Shown: in pieces, positions 27,403 to 36,928 of the stretch
How the letters are laid out: each line of letters begins with the position of its first letter
Numbering within the stretch: position 1 is the first letter of the stretch
Assembly: GCA_038243635.1 (NCBI GenBank)
Contig: JBBSQW010000016.1
Coordinates: 24,687-88,686, forward strand
DNA length: 64,000 nucleotides
Direction of reading: 5' to 3'
Source: Pseudopedobacter sp038243635
GTDB taxonomy: Bacteria > Bacteroidota > Bacteroidia > Sphingobacteriales > Sphingobacteriaceae
Translations under genes and position numbers: made by a program
The notes under the pieces: generated by a model
The model's input: only the letters and a program-made list of their open reading frames with translations
Database searches by the model: none
Told to the model about the DNA's origin: nothing

Positions 27403-29847
27403 TTACTTTTTGTTTTTAACGTAAGTATCTAACCAGTTGTTCATTTCCCAAAGCATGTGCAACACTGATTCTTTTGCTCGGTAAGCGTGTGCTTCTGATG
27501 GTAAAAAAACCAGTCTTGAAGTTGCTCCAAATCCTTTTAAAGCGCTGTAAAATCTTTCGCTTTGCATGGGGAAAGTACCCGAGTTATCATCGGCTTCGCC
27601 ATGAATCAATAGCAGAGGAGTTTTAATTTTGTCGGCGTTAGCAAAAGGCGACATTTTATTATAAACATTGGGCGCTTGCCAATAACTTCTTTCTTCTGCC
27701 TGAAAACCGAAAGGAGTGAGCGTTCTGTTATAAGCGCCACTTCTTGCAATTCCTGCCGCAAATAGTTTAGTGTGCGCTAGTAAATTTGCGGTCATAAAGG
27801 CACCGTAAGAATGTCCACCAATCGCTATTCTTTTTGGATCGCCAATCCCCATAGTCACAATTTTGTTTACTGCAGCTTCCGCATTCTCGGTCAGTTGCTC
27901 AACAAAGGTGTCATTAGGTTGGTCATTACTTTCGCCAACAATGGGCATATCTACATTATCCATTACGGCATACCCTTGAGTTACCCAATACAAAGGAGAA
28001 GCCCAGGAAACTGTGTTAAAACGATACGGAGACCCTTTCACTTGACCAGCTGCATTTATAGTTTTAAATTCGCGAGGATAGGCCCACATTAAAACAGGCA
28101 GCCTCCCTTTGGCAGGAGTATAACCTTGCGGAAGGTAAAGCATTGCACTAAGATTTAGTTTATCAGCTCGCTTATAGTTTAGCTTTTGTGTAATAACACC
28201 AAACAGTTGAGGGTAGGGATTTTTAAAAAATGTAAGTTGCTGGGTTTTTCCTCTTCTGAAGTCTAAGTTGAAATAGTTTTTAGGCTCAATCGCGGATTCT
28301 CTGCTGATAATGAGGTTATCTTTGTTATCGTAAAAAACTGGAAGCTCATAAAAAGGTGCTCTCGAGCGAAACAGCGTATCGGTAAGTTTAGTTTTCACGT
28401 TGAAACGAAGCAGAAACGGTCTATCTCCTTGTGGCGATGCGCCTTGCGAAATAGAGAAAATGTTTACGTTATTTGGATCAGCAGCCCTTCTGATCACATT
28501 ATACTCTAACAATAAAACATCACGATTGTATTGATTTTTTGTTTTTACGAATTCGCCAGGATCAGAATAAGCATCCTCCGAATACCTATCCCAAAGGTTT
28601 ACTCGATAGTTCGAGTTGCCCGGTTTTATAAAAACGCGACGTTCTCCACGGGTTTTAAACCAACGTTCATTTACCATGGCCATCTGATCATCGCCCCAAT
28701 CAATAAAATTGAAACGTAAGTAGCAATCGGCAAGTTTCTTTTTATTGTTGCTTCCGGCTTCTTGGGTATATAAAACATCCCTTATGGTTATCCGATTGTT
28801 TGGGTCGCCACCGTCTTGCGCTTCAACCCAAAAAACAGTCTGTGGTTTATCCGCTCTCCAAGAAAATTCTCGTGGTCCTTTTACTACAGCATCAAAACCT
28901 TGCGGCAAGTTGTCTGCTAGTGGAACCTTTGCCAGCTCACGCGTTAATTTTCCATATTTATCTCTAATTTCCACCTTGTAAGAGAAATGAGAAATTGGGA
29001 CTAAATAGGAGTAGGGTTTTTGAATTACCGACATCATCACTAAGTCACCATCTGGCGAAAAGTCGAAACTTTTATAGATTTCTGGTCGGTTAAAATTAAC
29101 TTTCTGCCCGTTAAGATAAACCAACTTTAGTTGTGACGTAAGGTAGTATTCAAACAGCACTTCGTCATTCGCATTCTTTAACAAATTCTGATAAGTGCGA
29201 TTAGGCGCAATTTCACCAGTTGACTGACTGATGTTCGGACCGTTTTCAACTGCACTTAAAGTTTGTAATGGTTTTTGGTCTGCTATGCAATTTGCTAAAA
29301 TTGCGTTTCCATCTGGCGTCCATTTATATAACGTACCATAAATATCATTAAGCACAACATCTGCTAATCTCCTTGCAGTTTTAGCTGCTAAATCACCAAT
29401 CCAGAGTTGAACTTGATTTTCTGTGGTAACACTAAAAGCCACCATTTTCTCATCAGGCGAAAAGCTTAAATCCTTTATTTTTGCATCTTTCGGAACTTCT
29501 GAAAAACTAAAGTCATCGTTATCTCTAAGATCTTTTACAATTAGCGTGGCATAGTAGTTTGCCTTTGCATTACTTCTGTTTTTAGCGTGAACACGTAAGC
29601 CTGCAAGTTTTAAAAAAGGTTTTGATATTTCAGAGATAGAAGGATAACCCTCGGTTTCTAAAATTACCATAAAGTCTCCACTACTACTCACCATTACCGA
29701 CTTTGTGGTAGAGGCTTCTACAATTTCAACCATGTCTTTAGGAGGTTTCTGATAACCAGAAACCTCTTGTGAAAAAGACAAATTTGAATGTGCTATAAAA
29801 AATGCAAATAGGGCATAAGACCCAGTTTTTGTAAGGTTAAACCCCAT
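27403..29847 (-). CDS. S9-family (prolyl oligopeptidase type) serine peptidase
   Basis: Exported alpha/beta-hydrolase peptidase of 814 residues. A signal peptide precedes SFSQ near residue 27. A beta-propeller region covers the first two thirds (repeats such as FSPDEKMVAFS, WTPDGNAILAN, FSPDGDLVMMS). The catalytic domain has Ser680 in GGHSYGAFM, Asp at 753/754 in GEADDNSG and His787 in SEAHAY. The organisation is like the glutamyl-endopeptidase-type S9 enzymes. It starts 5 bases after the M42 aminopeptidase stop codon, so the two peptidases form one transcription unit, probably for peptide breakdown. Confidence 0.92.
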   Translation of the reverse strand: MGFNLTKTGSYALFAFFIAHSNLSFSQEVSGYQKPPKDMVEIVEASTTKSVMVSSSGDFMVILETEGYPSISEISKPFLKLAGLRVHAKNRSNAKANYYATLIVKDLRDNDDFSFSEVPKDAKIKDLSFSPDEKMVAFSVTTENQVQLWIGDLAAKTARRLADVVLNDIYGTLYKWTPDGNAILANCIADQKPLQTLSAVENGPNISQSTGEIAPNRTYQNLLKNANDEVLFEYYLTSQLKLVYLNGQKVNFNRPEIYKSFDFSPDGDLVMMSVIQKPYSYLVPISHFSYKVEIRDKYGKLTRELAKVPLADNLPQGFDAVVKGPREFSWRADKPQTVFWVEAQDGGDPNNRITIRDVLYTQEAGSNNKKKLADCYLRFNFIDWGDDQMAMVNERWFKTRGERRVFIKPGNSNYRVNLWDRYSEDAYSDPGEFVKTKNQYNRDVLLLEYNVIRRAADPNNVNIFSISQGASPQGDRPFLLRFNVKTKLTDTLFRSRAPFYELPVFYDNKDNLIISRESAIEPKNYFNLDFRRGKTQQLTFFKNPYPQLFGVITQKLNYKRADKLNLSAMLYLPQGYTPAKGRLPVLMWAYPREFKTINAAGQVKGSPYRFNTVSWASPLYWVTQGYAVMDNVDMPIVGESNDQPNDTFVEQLTENAEAAVNKIVTMGIGDPKRIAIGGHSYGAFMTANLLAHTKLFAAGIARSGAYNRTLTPFGFQAEERSYWQAPNVYNKMSPFANADKIKTPLLLIHGEADDNSGTFPMQSERFYSALKGFGATSRLVFLPSEAHAYRAKESVLHMLWEMNNWLDTYVKNKK

Positions 29848-29852
29848 TAATT

Positions 29853-30974
29853 CTATTTGATGTATTTAAAATCCTGATCTTTTTTTATCGCTAACAAAGA
29901 ATGATAAATTAAGCTGATGACGTTGTCCACATCTTCTTTATGAATCATTTCTACGGTAGTATGCATATAACGCAGCGGCAAAGAAATTAGTGCAGAAACT
30001 ACACCTTCGTTTGAATATGCAAAAGCATCAGTATCTGTCCCGGTTGAGCGGGAAGATGCTTGTCTTTGGAAGGGGATATTGTTTTTCTCGGCAGTTGCTA
30101 CCAACAATTTATTCAAATTAACCTGAACTGCAGGGGCATAAGAAACCACCGGACCTTTACCGCATGCCAAATCGCCTTGAGTTATTTTGCTGATCATTGG
30201 AGTAGTTGTGTCGTGGGTTACATCGGTAATAATGGCGACATCTGGTTTAATTCGGTGCGCAATCATTTCGGCACCACGCAAACCGATTTCTTCCTGTACT
30301 GCATTAACAATATACAATCCAAAATCTAGTTTCTGTTTATTTTCTTTTAATAAACGGGCAACTTCGGCAATCATAAAACCACCTGCTCTGTTATCTAAAG
30401 CCCTACCAACATAGTACCTGTCGTTTAAAACCATAAATTGGTCTTCATAAGTAATTACGCAACCCACATGAACGCCTAGTTTTTCAACTTCTTCTTTAGA
30501 GGTACAGCCACAATCTAAAAAGATGTTTTTTAGCTGTGGAGTTTCTTCCTTTTCGCCACCGTGACGGGTGTGAATTGCTGGCCAGCCAAAAACTGCTGTA
30601 ACCGGCCCCTTATCGGTATGGATAATCACGCGTTTTGAAGGTGCAATTTGATGGTCAGAGCCACCGTTTCTAATCACATAAATTAAACCATCGCTGGTAA
30701 TGTAATTTACAAACCAAGATATCTCATCGGCATGAGCCTCAATAACTACTTTGTACTTTGCTTTCGGGTTAATTACCGCAACCGCGGTTCCGTAATTATC
30801 AACAAAAGTTTCATCAACATAAGGTTTAATATATGCTAACCAAAGCTTTTGCCCTTCCCATTCAAAACCGGTTGGAGACGGGTTATTGATATATTTTTCT
30901 AAAAATGATAACGATTTCTTATTTACAACAGCAACGTGTTTATGAGTTTTTGAATCTTCTTTTTTTTTAGCCAT
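29853..30974 (-). CDS. M42-family metallo-aminopeptidase
   Basis: Co-catalytic zinc or cobalt aminopeptidase, 373 residues. Ligands and catalytic residues are visible: His81 in EAHADEISW, the bridging Asp in RALDNRAGG, the base Glu pair in AVQEEIGLRGA, Asp in IITDVTHDT, and the final His in MHTTVEMIHKED. The N-terminal KKK-rich stretch is not a signal peptide, so the enzyme is probably cytoplasmic. It lies 5 bases upstream of the S9 peptidase gene. Confidence 0.92.
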   Translation of the reverse strand: MAKKKEDSKTHKHVAVVNKKSLSFLEKYINNPSPTGFEWEGQKLWLAYIKPYVDETFVDNYGTAVAVINPKAKYKVVIEAHADEISWFVNYITSDGLIYVIRNGGSDHQIAPSKRVIIHTDKGPVTAVFGWPAIHTRHGGEKEETPQLKNIFLDCGCTSKEEVEKLGVHVGCVITYEDQFMVLNDRYYVGRALDNRAGGFMIAEVARLLKENKQKLDFGLYIVNAVQEEIGLRGAEMIAHRIKPDVAIITDVTHDTTTPMISKITQGDLACGKGPVVSYAPAVQVNLNKLLVATAEKNNIPFQRQASSRSTGTDTDAFAYSNEGVVSALISLPLRYMHTTVEMIHKEDVDNVISLIYHSLLAIKKDQDFKYIK

Positions 30975-31060
30975 TTATTTTTTGATTATTGAATAAGAAC
31001 AAATATAAAAAACTTGAGATAAGGGCAGGTCATTTAAAGGTTTTCTTCTGTTTATGTTTT

Positions 31061-31591
31061 TTATTTGCTGAATTTGCTAAAGAAATCCCACAATACAATG
31101 CCGGTGCTTATCGCAATGTTAAAGGAATGTTTTGTGCCGAATTGCGGTATTTCTAAACAAGTATCAATGTTGTGCATTACTTGTTCGCTTACGCCGTTCA
31201 CTTCGTTTCCAAAAAAGAAAGCATATTTTTTTTCCTGATCAGGATTAAAATCCAGTAAACTTACACTGTTCTCGGCTTGCTCAATCGCTACAATTTGATA
31301 GTGTTCGGCCTTCAATTTTTCAACCGCTGCCAAACTGTTCTCAAAATATTCCCATTTAATGGATTGCGTTGCCCCTAAAGCAGTTTTTTCTATTTCACGA
31401 TGTGGAGGTTGAGCGGTAATTCCGCATAAATAAATAGCTTCTACTGCAAATCCGTCCGCAGTTCTAAATGCCGATCCAACATTGTGTAAGCTCCTCACAT
31501 TATCTAAAACTACAACAACCGGCAGTTTTTTTTGAGTTTGAAACTCTTCAATTGTTGGTCTGTTAAGCTCATCAAGCTTTAGCTTTCTCAT
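31061..31591 (-). CDS. TrmH/SpoU-type RNA methyltransferase
   Basis: SAM-dependent 2'-O-methyltransferase of the SPOUT fold, 176 residues. All three SpoU motifs are seen: motif 1 VLDNVRSLHNVGSAFRTAD, motif 2 YAFFFGNEVNGVS, and motif 3 IPQFGTKHSFNIAISTGI. It lacks an N-terminal substrate-binding extension, so the RNA target (tRNA or rRNA position) cannot be told. Confidence 0.9.
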   Translation of the reverse strand: MRKLKLDELNRPTIEEFQTQKKLPVVVVLDNVRSLHNVGSAFRTADGFAVEAIYLCGITAQPPHREIEKTALGATQSIKWEYFENSLAAVEKLKAEHYQIVAIEQAENSVSLLDFNPDQEKKYAFFFGNEVNGVSEQVMHNIDTCLEIPQFGTKHSFNIAISTGIVLWDFFSKFSK

Positions 31592-31917
31592 GGGCGCAAA
31601 TATAGCAAGCTAACGCCGATAAAAAAGGGGATGGCTGTAAAGGTTTTTTTTTCTAAGGTGTTGGATTGCTTTAATGATTCTTCAAATAGGTAGTGTCATT
31701 GAAAGTTGTTGCGTTATCTGGATGATAGGAGAAATCTCCATGTTTTAAGCAATCCGCCAGTGCGTCTAAAACACCAATAGCGTTCTCATCTTACCGCAAT
31801 CGAAAGAACAAGAATGGCGAAAGAGCCTCCTAAATATCAACGTTGTAATACCAGTCTACGAAATACAACTAAGCAATAAGAATATAATTCTTCACGGTAA
31901 AGTGACAAAATAAACAT
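31592..31917. other. Intergenic region with a degenerate repeat copy
   Basis: No gene seen. ATGATAGGAGAAATCTCC near 31721-31738 resembles the right arm of the hairpin repeat at 3330-3350, which suggests a decayed copy of that family. Confidence 0.4.
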
Positions 31918-32826
31918 CTATTCTTCTATTTCAATAGCTTCTGTTGTAAACTTATAAGAATAGTTACTGACTCGAATTGGTTTTTTGATTTTTTCACTGA
32001 TGGCATCAACCAAAGAAACACCATAATAAAAAATAAACGAGGAGTAAAATATGAAAAGCATTACCAATAAAATGGCTCCTGAAGTGCCGTAGATTTCGCC
32101 AATGTTGGAGTCGATTAACAGTGTGCGCATCACTAACTTTCCAACGGTTAGCAAAACTCCCGTAAAAACAGAGCTTAAAATCACTGCTTTCCAAACAGGT
32201 CTGCCGTTTCCAGTGAACCTGAATGCGATGCAAAACCATAAAGTGGTTGTGATAAAAAATACCAGTTCGTTTATAAAACCATTTAATATGGGGATGCTAT
32301 TTTGTAAACTGTCTTCTAAAAAAAGGCGAACGCCTTCAAAAGCGAAGGCAATAAAAAGCAGAATACCACCCGTGGTGATTATTCCTAATGACTTCAATCG
32401 CTGTTTTAAGTTAAAATAAAAACCAGAACCTTCGTTTAAACTGATAGACCAAAGCTGATTGATGGAGTTTCTGATGATAATAAAAAGCGTGGTGGATACA
32501 AATAGCAGAAAAATAAAGCTGAGAATCGCGAAAAACCAGTTACTGCCTAAATGCATTAAGTTTTTTAAGATATTACGGATTTCTTCTGCGCTATTGTCGC
32601 CAATAATACCAGACAATTTATCGATAATATTAACGCTAAATTCTTTGCGATTTAAAAACGTTCCGAATATCTGTAAAATTACTACCAATATTGCGGGTAT
32701 CGCAAAAGTGCCAAAAAAAGCAGTGGCTGCTGCAATTCTTAAAGGATCGTTTTTGATCAAGTTCAAAGCCGCCGCCTTTAATAACGAACCTGTAACTTCT
32801 AGGTTTTTTTTTCTAAATAACTGCAT
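31918..32826 (-). CDS. YihY/BrkB-family inner-membrane protein
   Basis: A 302-residue polytopic membrane protein with about six TM helices (for example IAAATAFFGTFAIPAILVVI near residue 35, FFAILSFIFLLFVSTTLFII near 100, GAILLVMLFIFYSSFIFYYG near 260). The order of helices and the final YSSFIFYYGVSLV motif match the YihY/BrkB (formerly called RNase BN) family. Molecular function is unknown; transport is suspected. It is divergent from the TPP riboswitch unit. Confidence 0.85.
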   Translation of the reverse strand: MQLFRKKNLEVTGSLLKAAALNLIKNDPLRIAAATAFFGTFAIPAILVVILQIFGTFLNRKEFSVNIIDKLSGIIGDNSAEEIRNILKNLMHLGSNWFFAILSFIFLLFVSTTLFIIIRNSINQLWSISLNEGSGFYFNLKQRLKSLGIITTGGILLFIAFAFEGVRLFLEDSLQNSIPILNGFINELVFFITTTLWFCIAFRFTGNGRPVWKAVILSSVFTGVLLTVGKLVMRTLLIDSNIGEIYGTSGAILLVMLFIFYSSFIFYYGVSLVDAISEKIKKPIRVSNYSYKFTTEAIEIEE

Positions 32827-32935
32827 TGATTAAACATAAGCAAAGATTGTACTAATTTTCTTTTAAGCGTTGATTTTTAAATTGGTTTAATTTACATTAT
32901 CTAATCTATAAAATTCCATTATCTTTACCCCATCA

Positions 32936-33095
32936 AATAGGGGTGCCCTAAATTTTCGGGCTGAGAACATACCCATTGGGAAGTAAAAGGTAAATGGTTT
33001 AAGGTAAAAAGGATTTATTCCTATGCCTGAAACCTTAAACCCTACACCTTTCCATGCACCTGATCCGGATAATGCCGGCGTAGGGAAATAGGTAA
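32936..33095 (+). promoter_or_regulatory. TPP (thiamine pyrophosphate) riboswitch
   Basis: The conserved THI-box core is present: GGGGTGCCC and GGGCTGAGAA at 32939-32966, and CACCTGATCCGGATAATGCCGGCGTAGGGAAA in shortened form CTGATCCGGATAATGCCGGC near 33058-33085. About 80 bases of variable P3 arm lie between them, including GGTTTAAGGT near 32996 facing ACCTTAAACC near 33031, so the optional helix is enlarged. It ends about 50 bases before the PnuC-type transporter ATG. Control is probably repression by TPP, through termination or by blocking translation. Confidence 0.95.
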
Positions 33096-33145
33096 AAGAG
33101 AATTTTTTCTCCCTTATTTGGATTAATATTTTAATATTTTTTCAA

Positions 33146-33775
33146 ATGAACATTTCTGATTGGTTTAATCTATTGATAAGTCAAATTTTAGCTACAGGTT
33201 GGCTAGAGTGGGTCGCAGTGCTTTTTGGTGTCACCGAAGTTTTGTTAGCTCGTAAAAACAAAGTTTTGCTTTATCCAGCAGGCATTATTTCTATTGTGAC
33301 TTCTGCATTTTTGTTAGTTGATGCTAAACTTTATGCAGAAACCGCTCTCAGCATGTATTATTTGGTCATGAGTATTTACGGCTGGGCTATGTGGAGTTCA
33401 CGCAGTAAATCTGCAGCTGGTTCAATTACTAAAAGCTCCCAAAAAGAGGTAATCATTACTTTGAGTATTGCTTTTTTGGGATGGGGATTTTTGTACATCA
33501 TCTTAAAAAACTTTACCGATTCTGATGTGCCAATTATGGATGCTTTTGTTTCATCCACAGCTTGGGCAGGTATGTGGCTTTTAACCAAGCGAAAACTCGA
33601 GAATTGGATCTGGTTAAACGTATCAAACATAGTAGCCATACCGTTATTGTTCCACAAAAACCTAGTGATGTTTGCTTTACTAACCATGTTTTTGTTTGTA
33701 ATTGCAATTTTTGGTTACTTAGATTGGGACAGAATTTTAAAACAGAAAGCTAATCAAAACCTACAACCTTCATAA
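33146..33775 (+). CDS. PnuC/PnuT-type thiamine transporter
   Basis: A 209-residue membrane protein of the PnuC family with about seven TM helices (WVAVLFGVTEVLLARKN near residue 22, YYLVMSIYGWAMW near 70, FVSSTAWAGMWLLTKRKLENW near 130). The W/Y-rich segment LENWIWLNVSNI is typical of PnuC vitamin transporters. The TPP riboswitch directly upstream indicates that the substrate is thiamine (PnuT subtype), taken up by facilitated diffusion and trapped by phosphorylation. It is followed 10 bases later by an acyl-CoA-dehydrogenase-like gene. Confidence 0.92.
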   Translation: MNISDWFNLLISQILATGWLEWVAVLFGVTEVLLARKNKVLLYPAGIISIVTSAFLLVDAKLYAETALSMYYLVMSIYGWAMWSSRSKSAAGSITKSSQKEVIITLSIAFLGWGFLYIILKNFTDSDVPIMDAFVSSTAWAGMWLLTKRKLENWIWLNVSNIVAIPLLFHKNLVMFALLTMFLFVIAIFGYLDWDRILKQKANQNLQPS

Positions 33776-33785
33776 TATAAATAGC

Positions 33786-34862
33786 ATGGAAAAATCCTTC
33801 GAAAAAATAACTAACCAGATGGCTGCCAAAGCGGAAGAAATTGCCCAACTGCCTGCAGAATGGCTAGAGGTTATCTATGAAGAGAACTGGTTTAAGCTAT
33901 TTGTCCCTAAATATTTAAACGGTTTGGGCTTAAGTATGCCCCAAATTTTAGCAGTGGAAGAAGAATTAGCAAAAAAAGACGGAAGTTTAGCGTGGACAGT
34001 TACGCTTTGTGCCGGCGCAGCTTGGTTTGTTGGCTTTTTAGATACCGATTTAGCAACTGAGGTTTTTAAAGATCCCAAAGTTTGCTTTGCAGGGAGTGGT
34101 TTTGTTGGAGGAACCGCAAATAAAATTGACGGAAGTTATGTGGTAAACGGAAGCTGGACTTACGCCAGTGGTGCACTTCACGCCACTCATTTAACTGCGA
34201 ATTGCAAAATTTTGGATAACGGAAAACCTGTTTTCAATAAGGATGGTGGGTCTTTAGTAAAAGCATTTCTTTTGAAAAGAAGCGAGGTCGAGATTTTAGA
34301 CGGTTGGACTTACATGGGGATGGTTGCCACTGCCAGCCATGCTTTTGATGTGAAAGAACAGAAGGTGCCGTTAAACCGGAGTTTCGATATTTTACCAGAG
34401 AAAGCCATGTTGCCAGATCCAGTGTTTAAATATCCATTTTTGCAACTTGCAGAAGCTACTTTGGTGGCTAATGTATTAGGTATTACGCAGCATTTTATCA
34501 ACTTGGTTGATGAATGCTTTTGGGTAAGGAATGAAAAACGAAAATATGATAAGCCACATTTAGACTATTACAAAGAATTAAGAGCTAACGCCCTTCAAGA
34601 TATTTTAAACTTAAGGATGGAGTTTTACAACGTGATTGAAAAATCTTGGGGAGAGTTAGAAGCCAAGCATAAAATTACCGAAGCCACCTTGAAGGCGATA
34701 AGTGAGCTTAGCAGAGCTTTAGCGGTAACTTGTAGAGATAAATCGTCGAAACTGCATCCTTTTGCAGGTTTAGAAGCGGCCAAAAGACATACGGAAATTA
34801 ACAGGGTATGGCGAGATATGAATACAGTAAGCCAGCATGCATTGCTGATTTTTCCGTTTTAA
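33786..34862 (+). CDS. Acyl-CoA dehydrogenase-like flavoprotein in the TPP-riboswitch unit
   Basis: A 358-residue protein with the acyl-CoA dehydrogenase fold: N-terminal helical domain (LPAEWLEVIYEENWFKLFVP, then YLNGLGLSMPQILAVEEEL), a middle beta domain with FAGSGFVGGTANKIDGSY and VNGSWTYASGA, and a C-terminal helical bundle ending SQHALLIFPF. These features also occur in the flavin-dependent monooxygenase/HpaB-like branch. The canonical catalytic Glu of acyl-CoA dehydrogenases is not evident. It lies 10 bases after the thiamine transporter, so it should share the TPP riboswitch. A role in thiamine or precursor salvage is inferred from position only. Confidence 0.8.
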   Translation: MEKSFEKITNQMAAKAEEIAQLPAEWLEVIYEENWFKLFVPKYLNGLGLSMPQILAVEEELAKKDGSLAWTVTLCAGAAWFVGFLDTDLATEVFKDPKVCFAGSGFVGGTANKIDGSYVVNGSWTYASGALHATHLTANCKILDNGKPVFNKDGGSLVKAFLLKRSEVEILDGWTYMGMVATASHAFDVKEQKVPLNRSFDILPEKAMLPDPVFKYPFLQLAEATLVANVLGITQHFINLVDECFWVRNEKRKYDKPHLDYYKELRANALQDILNLRMEFYNVIEKSWGELEAKHKITEATLKAISELSRALAVTCRDKSSKLHPFAGLEAAKRHTEINRVWRDMNTVSQHALLIFPF

Positions 34863-34881
34863 TCCATTACAACAATAAAGT

Positions 34882-35592
34882 TTAAGCAGAAAAAAATACA
34901 GCTTTCGCCACTAAAAAAACGGTGACTACGTCAAAAGCTCTTGCAAATTTTAACAAATCTCCGAATGAACTTGTGCCTAGTTTTTTCCGGATATTTTTTC
35001 GATGAGTTTCTACCGTTTGTGGTGAAATGAATAATTGTTTACCACAGTCTATAGCTGTTTCTCCTTTTGTAAAACATTTTAGTATTTCAATTTCTCTTTT
35101 AGTTAGCTTAGAAAAAGATCCAATGTTTTCTCTCAGAAAACGGTTTTCTTCCAGTATTTTATCAGCCTTTATAGAAATAGATTGTGTAGTATCAAGAGGG
35201 ATTGATTGTGTGATTAGTAAGAGGGGCTGGTTAAAATCATCACGCATTAATATTTTGGTGCAGCTCATGTGCCATGTCCAAAAGTTTTGTTTTTGTATTT
35301 TAACCTGTTGGAGGTATGATACACTCTCGTCATCATTATTACGATCTAATAAACCAAGTATTTTTGGCAGATAAGTCTCTACATCTTCTGGATTAAAAAA
35401 ATTATCATAATATCCCTCTTTTCCCAACTTAATGAGCTTATTCAATGTAACGTTCAGTTGTTTTAAGCCCCTATCGCACATCCAAACAACTGAACCGTCT
35501 GCAATTTTGTGTACAATGGTAACGCAAGGTAACACCAAGGTTGTTTTTGCAAGTGCTACAATCTGTGCTGCTATCTGCTCATCTAATGTCAT
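34882..35592 (-). CDS. LuxR-family transcriptional regulator
   Basis: A 236-residue DNA-binding regulator. The C-terminal GerE/LuxR helix-turn-helix is clear: LTKREIEILKCF, then QLFISPQTVETHRKNIRKKL. The N-terminal 150 residues look like a sensory PAS-type domain (VVWMCDRGLKQLNVTLN, WHMSCTKILMRDD) rather than a receiver, because no phospho-acceptor Asp is seen. It is convergent with the acyl-CoA-dehydrogenase-like gene. Targets unknown. Confidence 0.88.
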   Translation of the reverse strand: MTLDEQIAAQIVALAKTTLVLPCVTIVHKIADGSVVWMCDRGLKQLNVTLNKLIKLGKEGYYDNFFNPEDVETYLPKILGLLDRNNDDESVSYLQQVKIQKQNFWTWHMSCTKILMRDDFNQPLLLITQSIPLDTTQSISIKADKILEENRFLRENIGSFSKLTKREIEILKCFTKGETAIDCGKQLFISPQTVETHRKNIRKKLGTSSFGDLLKFARAFDVVTVFLVAKAVFFSA

Positions 35593-36246
35593 TCCAGAAT
35601 GTTATAAATAGGTTTATTGGTCTAAAGGCTAAAATTAAATATACAGCTTTAATTTGGTAACGAGAAATAATTTTTTGTTAGGATTAAAAAAAAAGATATG
35701 AATAAATGCCTCTTTTTAACGTGAAAATCAATTGATTAAGATCTAGTACTTCAAATTATTTCGGCTTTAAGCCTAGCCCAATGTTCCTCAATTTTCGTAT
35801 TCGCATTGTTATTGTCAACCTTAACTTCCATATTGACATATGGTATCGAGATCTTGTAATTTGGATTTTAAACCATCTGTTTAGTTACCCTGTTAACGCT
35901 CATTTTTCAACAAAATTCACTTTTGAACAAAAAGACGCAGATGTGGTTTTTAAAATTTAGTTTTTGTTCCTATGCGTAAAGGTTAATATTTACTTCTCGA
36001 GTGGATGTACTTGCGAAGTTATAAAGAAGTTTTTTAGTTGTAATCTTACACTGATTTTTATGGAGATATTAAACGTTGCGGTAAATCAATCATTGTTTTT
36101 TATTAGACAGTAAAAAAACAAATATTGGGTACTACTAAAAAAAGATTAGAAACTGTAAACATTTGATACGAGTTTTTCTGAAAGACTGATGTCGGTAATG
36201 ACCTATTTTCTTTACGATGCTGTTCGTTAAAACAAGAGCCTAATTT
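35593..36246. other. Long gene-free AT-rich region
   Basis: About 0.65 kb with no supported gene. A 26-codon minus-strand frame (35831-35751, MEVKVDNNNANTKIEEHWARL...) has no RBS or conserved feature I recognise. The right end holds the efp promoter. Confidence 0.5.
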
Positions 36247-36275
36247 ATTGGCGTAAGTTAGCCGTTTTACGTTTG
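36247..36275 (+). promoter_or_regulatory. Promoter of efp
   Basis: ATTG at 36247-36250 and the -7 box TACGTTTG at 36268-36275 are separated by 17 bases, which fits the Bacteroidota TTG-N17-23-TAnnTTTG pattern, about 48 bases before the efp ATG. Confidence 0.6.
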
Positions 36276-36322
36276 TAGTGTAGCAGATATTCCTTATTTT
36301 AGCAACCGAAAGAAATTACGAT

Positions 36323-36883
36323 ATGGCAAAAGCTGGAGATTTAAAAACAGGAAACGTGATTCGCTTTAACGGCGAGTTAGTTACAATTGATGAGTTGATA
36401 CATCGTACCCCTGGAAAAGGTGGTGCTTTTTATACCGGTAAAATGCGTAGCATTAAAACCGGAAAAATTATTGAGTTACGCATGCGTACAGATGAAGAAG
36501 TAGATATCTGTAGAGTGGAAACTAGTGATTATCAGTACCTATATGATGATGGTGATTATTTTGTAGTGATGGATAACGTGAGTTTTGAGCAATTTAACGT
36601 TCCTAAGGCTTTGTTTGGAGATTCTGCCCGCTTTTTAAAGGAAGGCATGAATGTGTTAATTTCTATGGAAAGCGACGAGCCAATTATAGCGAAAGCCCCT
36701 AATAATGTTGAGCTTGAAATTGTTTATACCGAGCCTGCAGTTAAAGGAGATACGTCTACAAATGCTTTAAAGAACGCAACGGTTGAAACAGGTATTGAAA
36801 TTAAGGTACCCATGTTTGTAAATCAGGGCGATAAAGTAAGAGTTGATACTGCAACTGGCGCTTATATTGAGCGTGTAAAATAA
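36323..36883 (+). CDS. efp: Elongation factor P
   Basis: Relieves ribosome stalling at polyproline. The 186-residue, three-domain protein starts MAKAGDLKTGNVIRFNGEL. The KOW domain tip loop TPGKGGAF carries the Lys that enters the peptidyl-transferase centre. The OB domains contain VMDNVSFEQF and, at the C-terminus, GDKVRVDTATGAYIERVK, which matches the EF-P signature. No epmA/epmB-type gene is nearby. Confidence 0.96.
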   Translation: MAKAGDLKTGNVIRFNGELVTIDELIHRTPGKGGAFYTGKMRSIKTGKIIELRMRTDEEVDICRVETSDYQYLYDDGDYFVVMDNVSFEQFNVPKALFGDSARFLKEGMNVLISMESDEPIIAKAPNNVELEIVYTEPAVKGDTSTNALKNATVETGIEIKVPMFVNQGDKVRVDTATGAYIERVK

Positions 36884-36904
36884 AATTGGTATCAAATTAT
36901 AGAA

Positions 36905-36928
36905 AAGGCAAATCGTTCGGTTTGCCTT
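36905..36928 (+). terminator. Probable terminator of efp
   Basis: AAGGCAAA and TTTGCCTT form an 8-bp stem around TCGTTCGG, 22 bases after the stop codon. The T tract is weak and offset (GTATGTTTTT). Confidence 0.6.

Noticed and set aside
35751..35831. 26-codon ORF MEVKVDNNNANTK...
   Set aside because: Too short, with no support from ribosome site or context.
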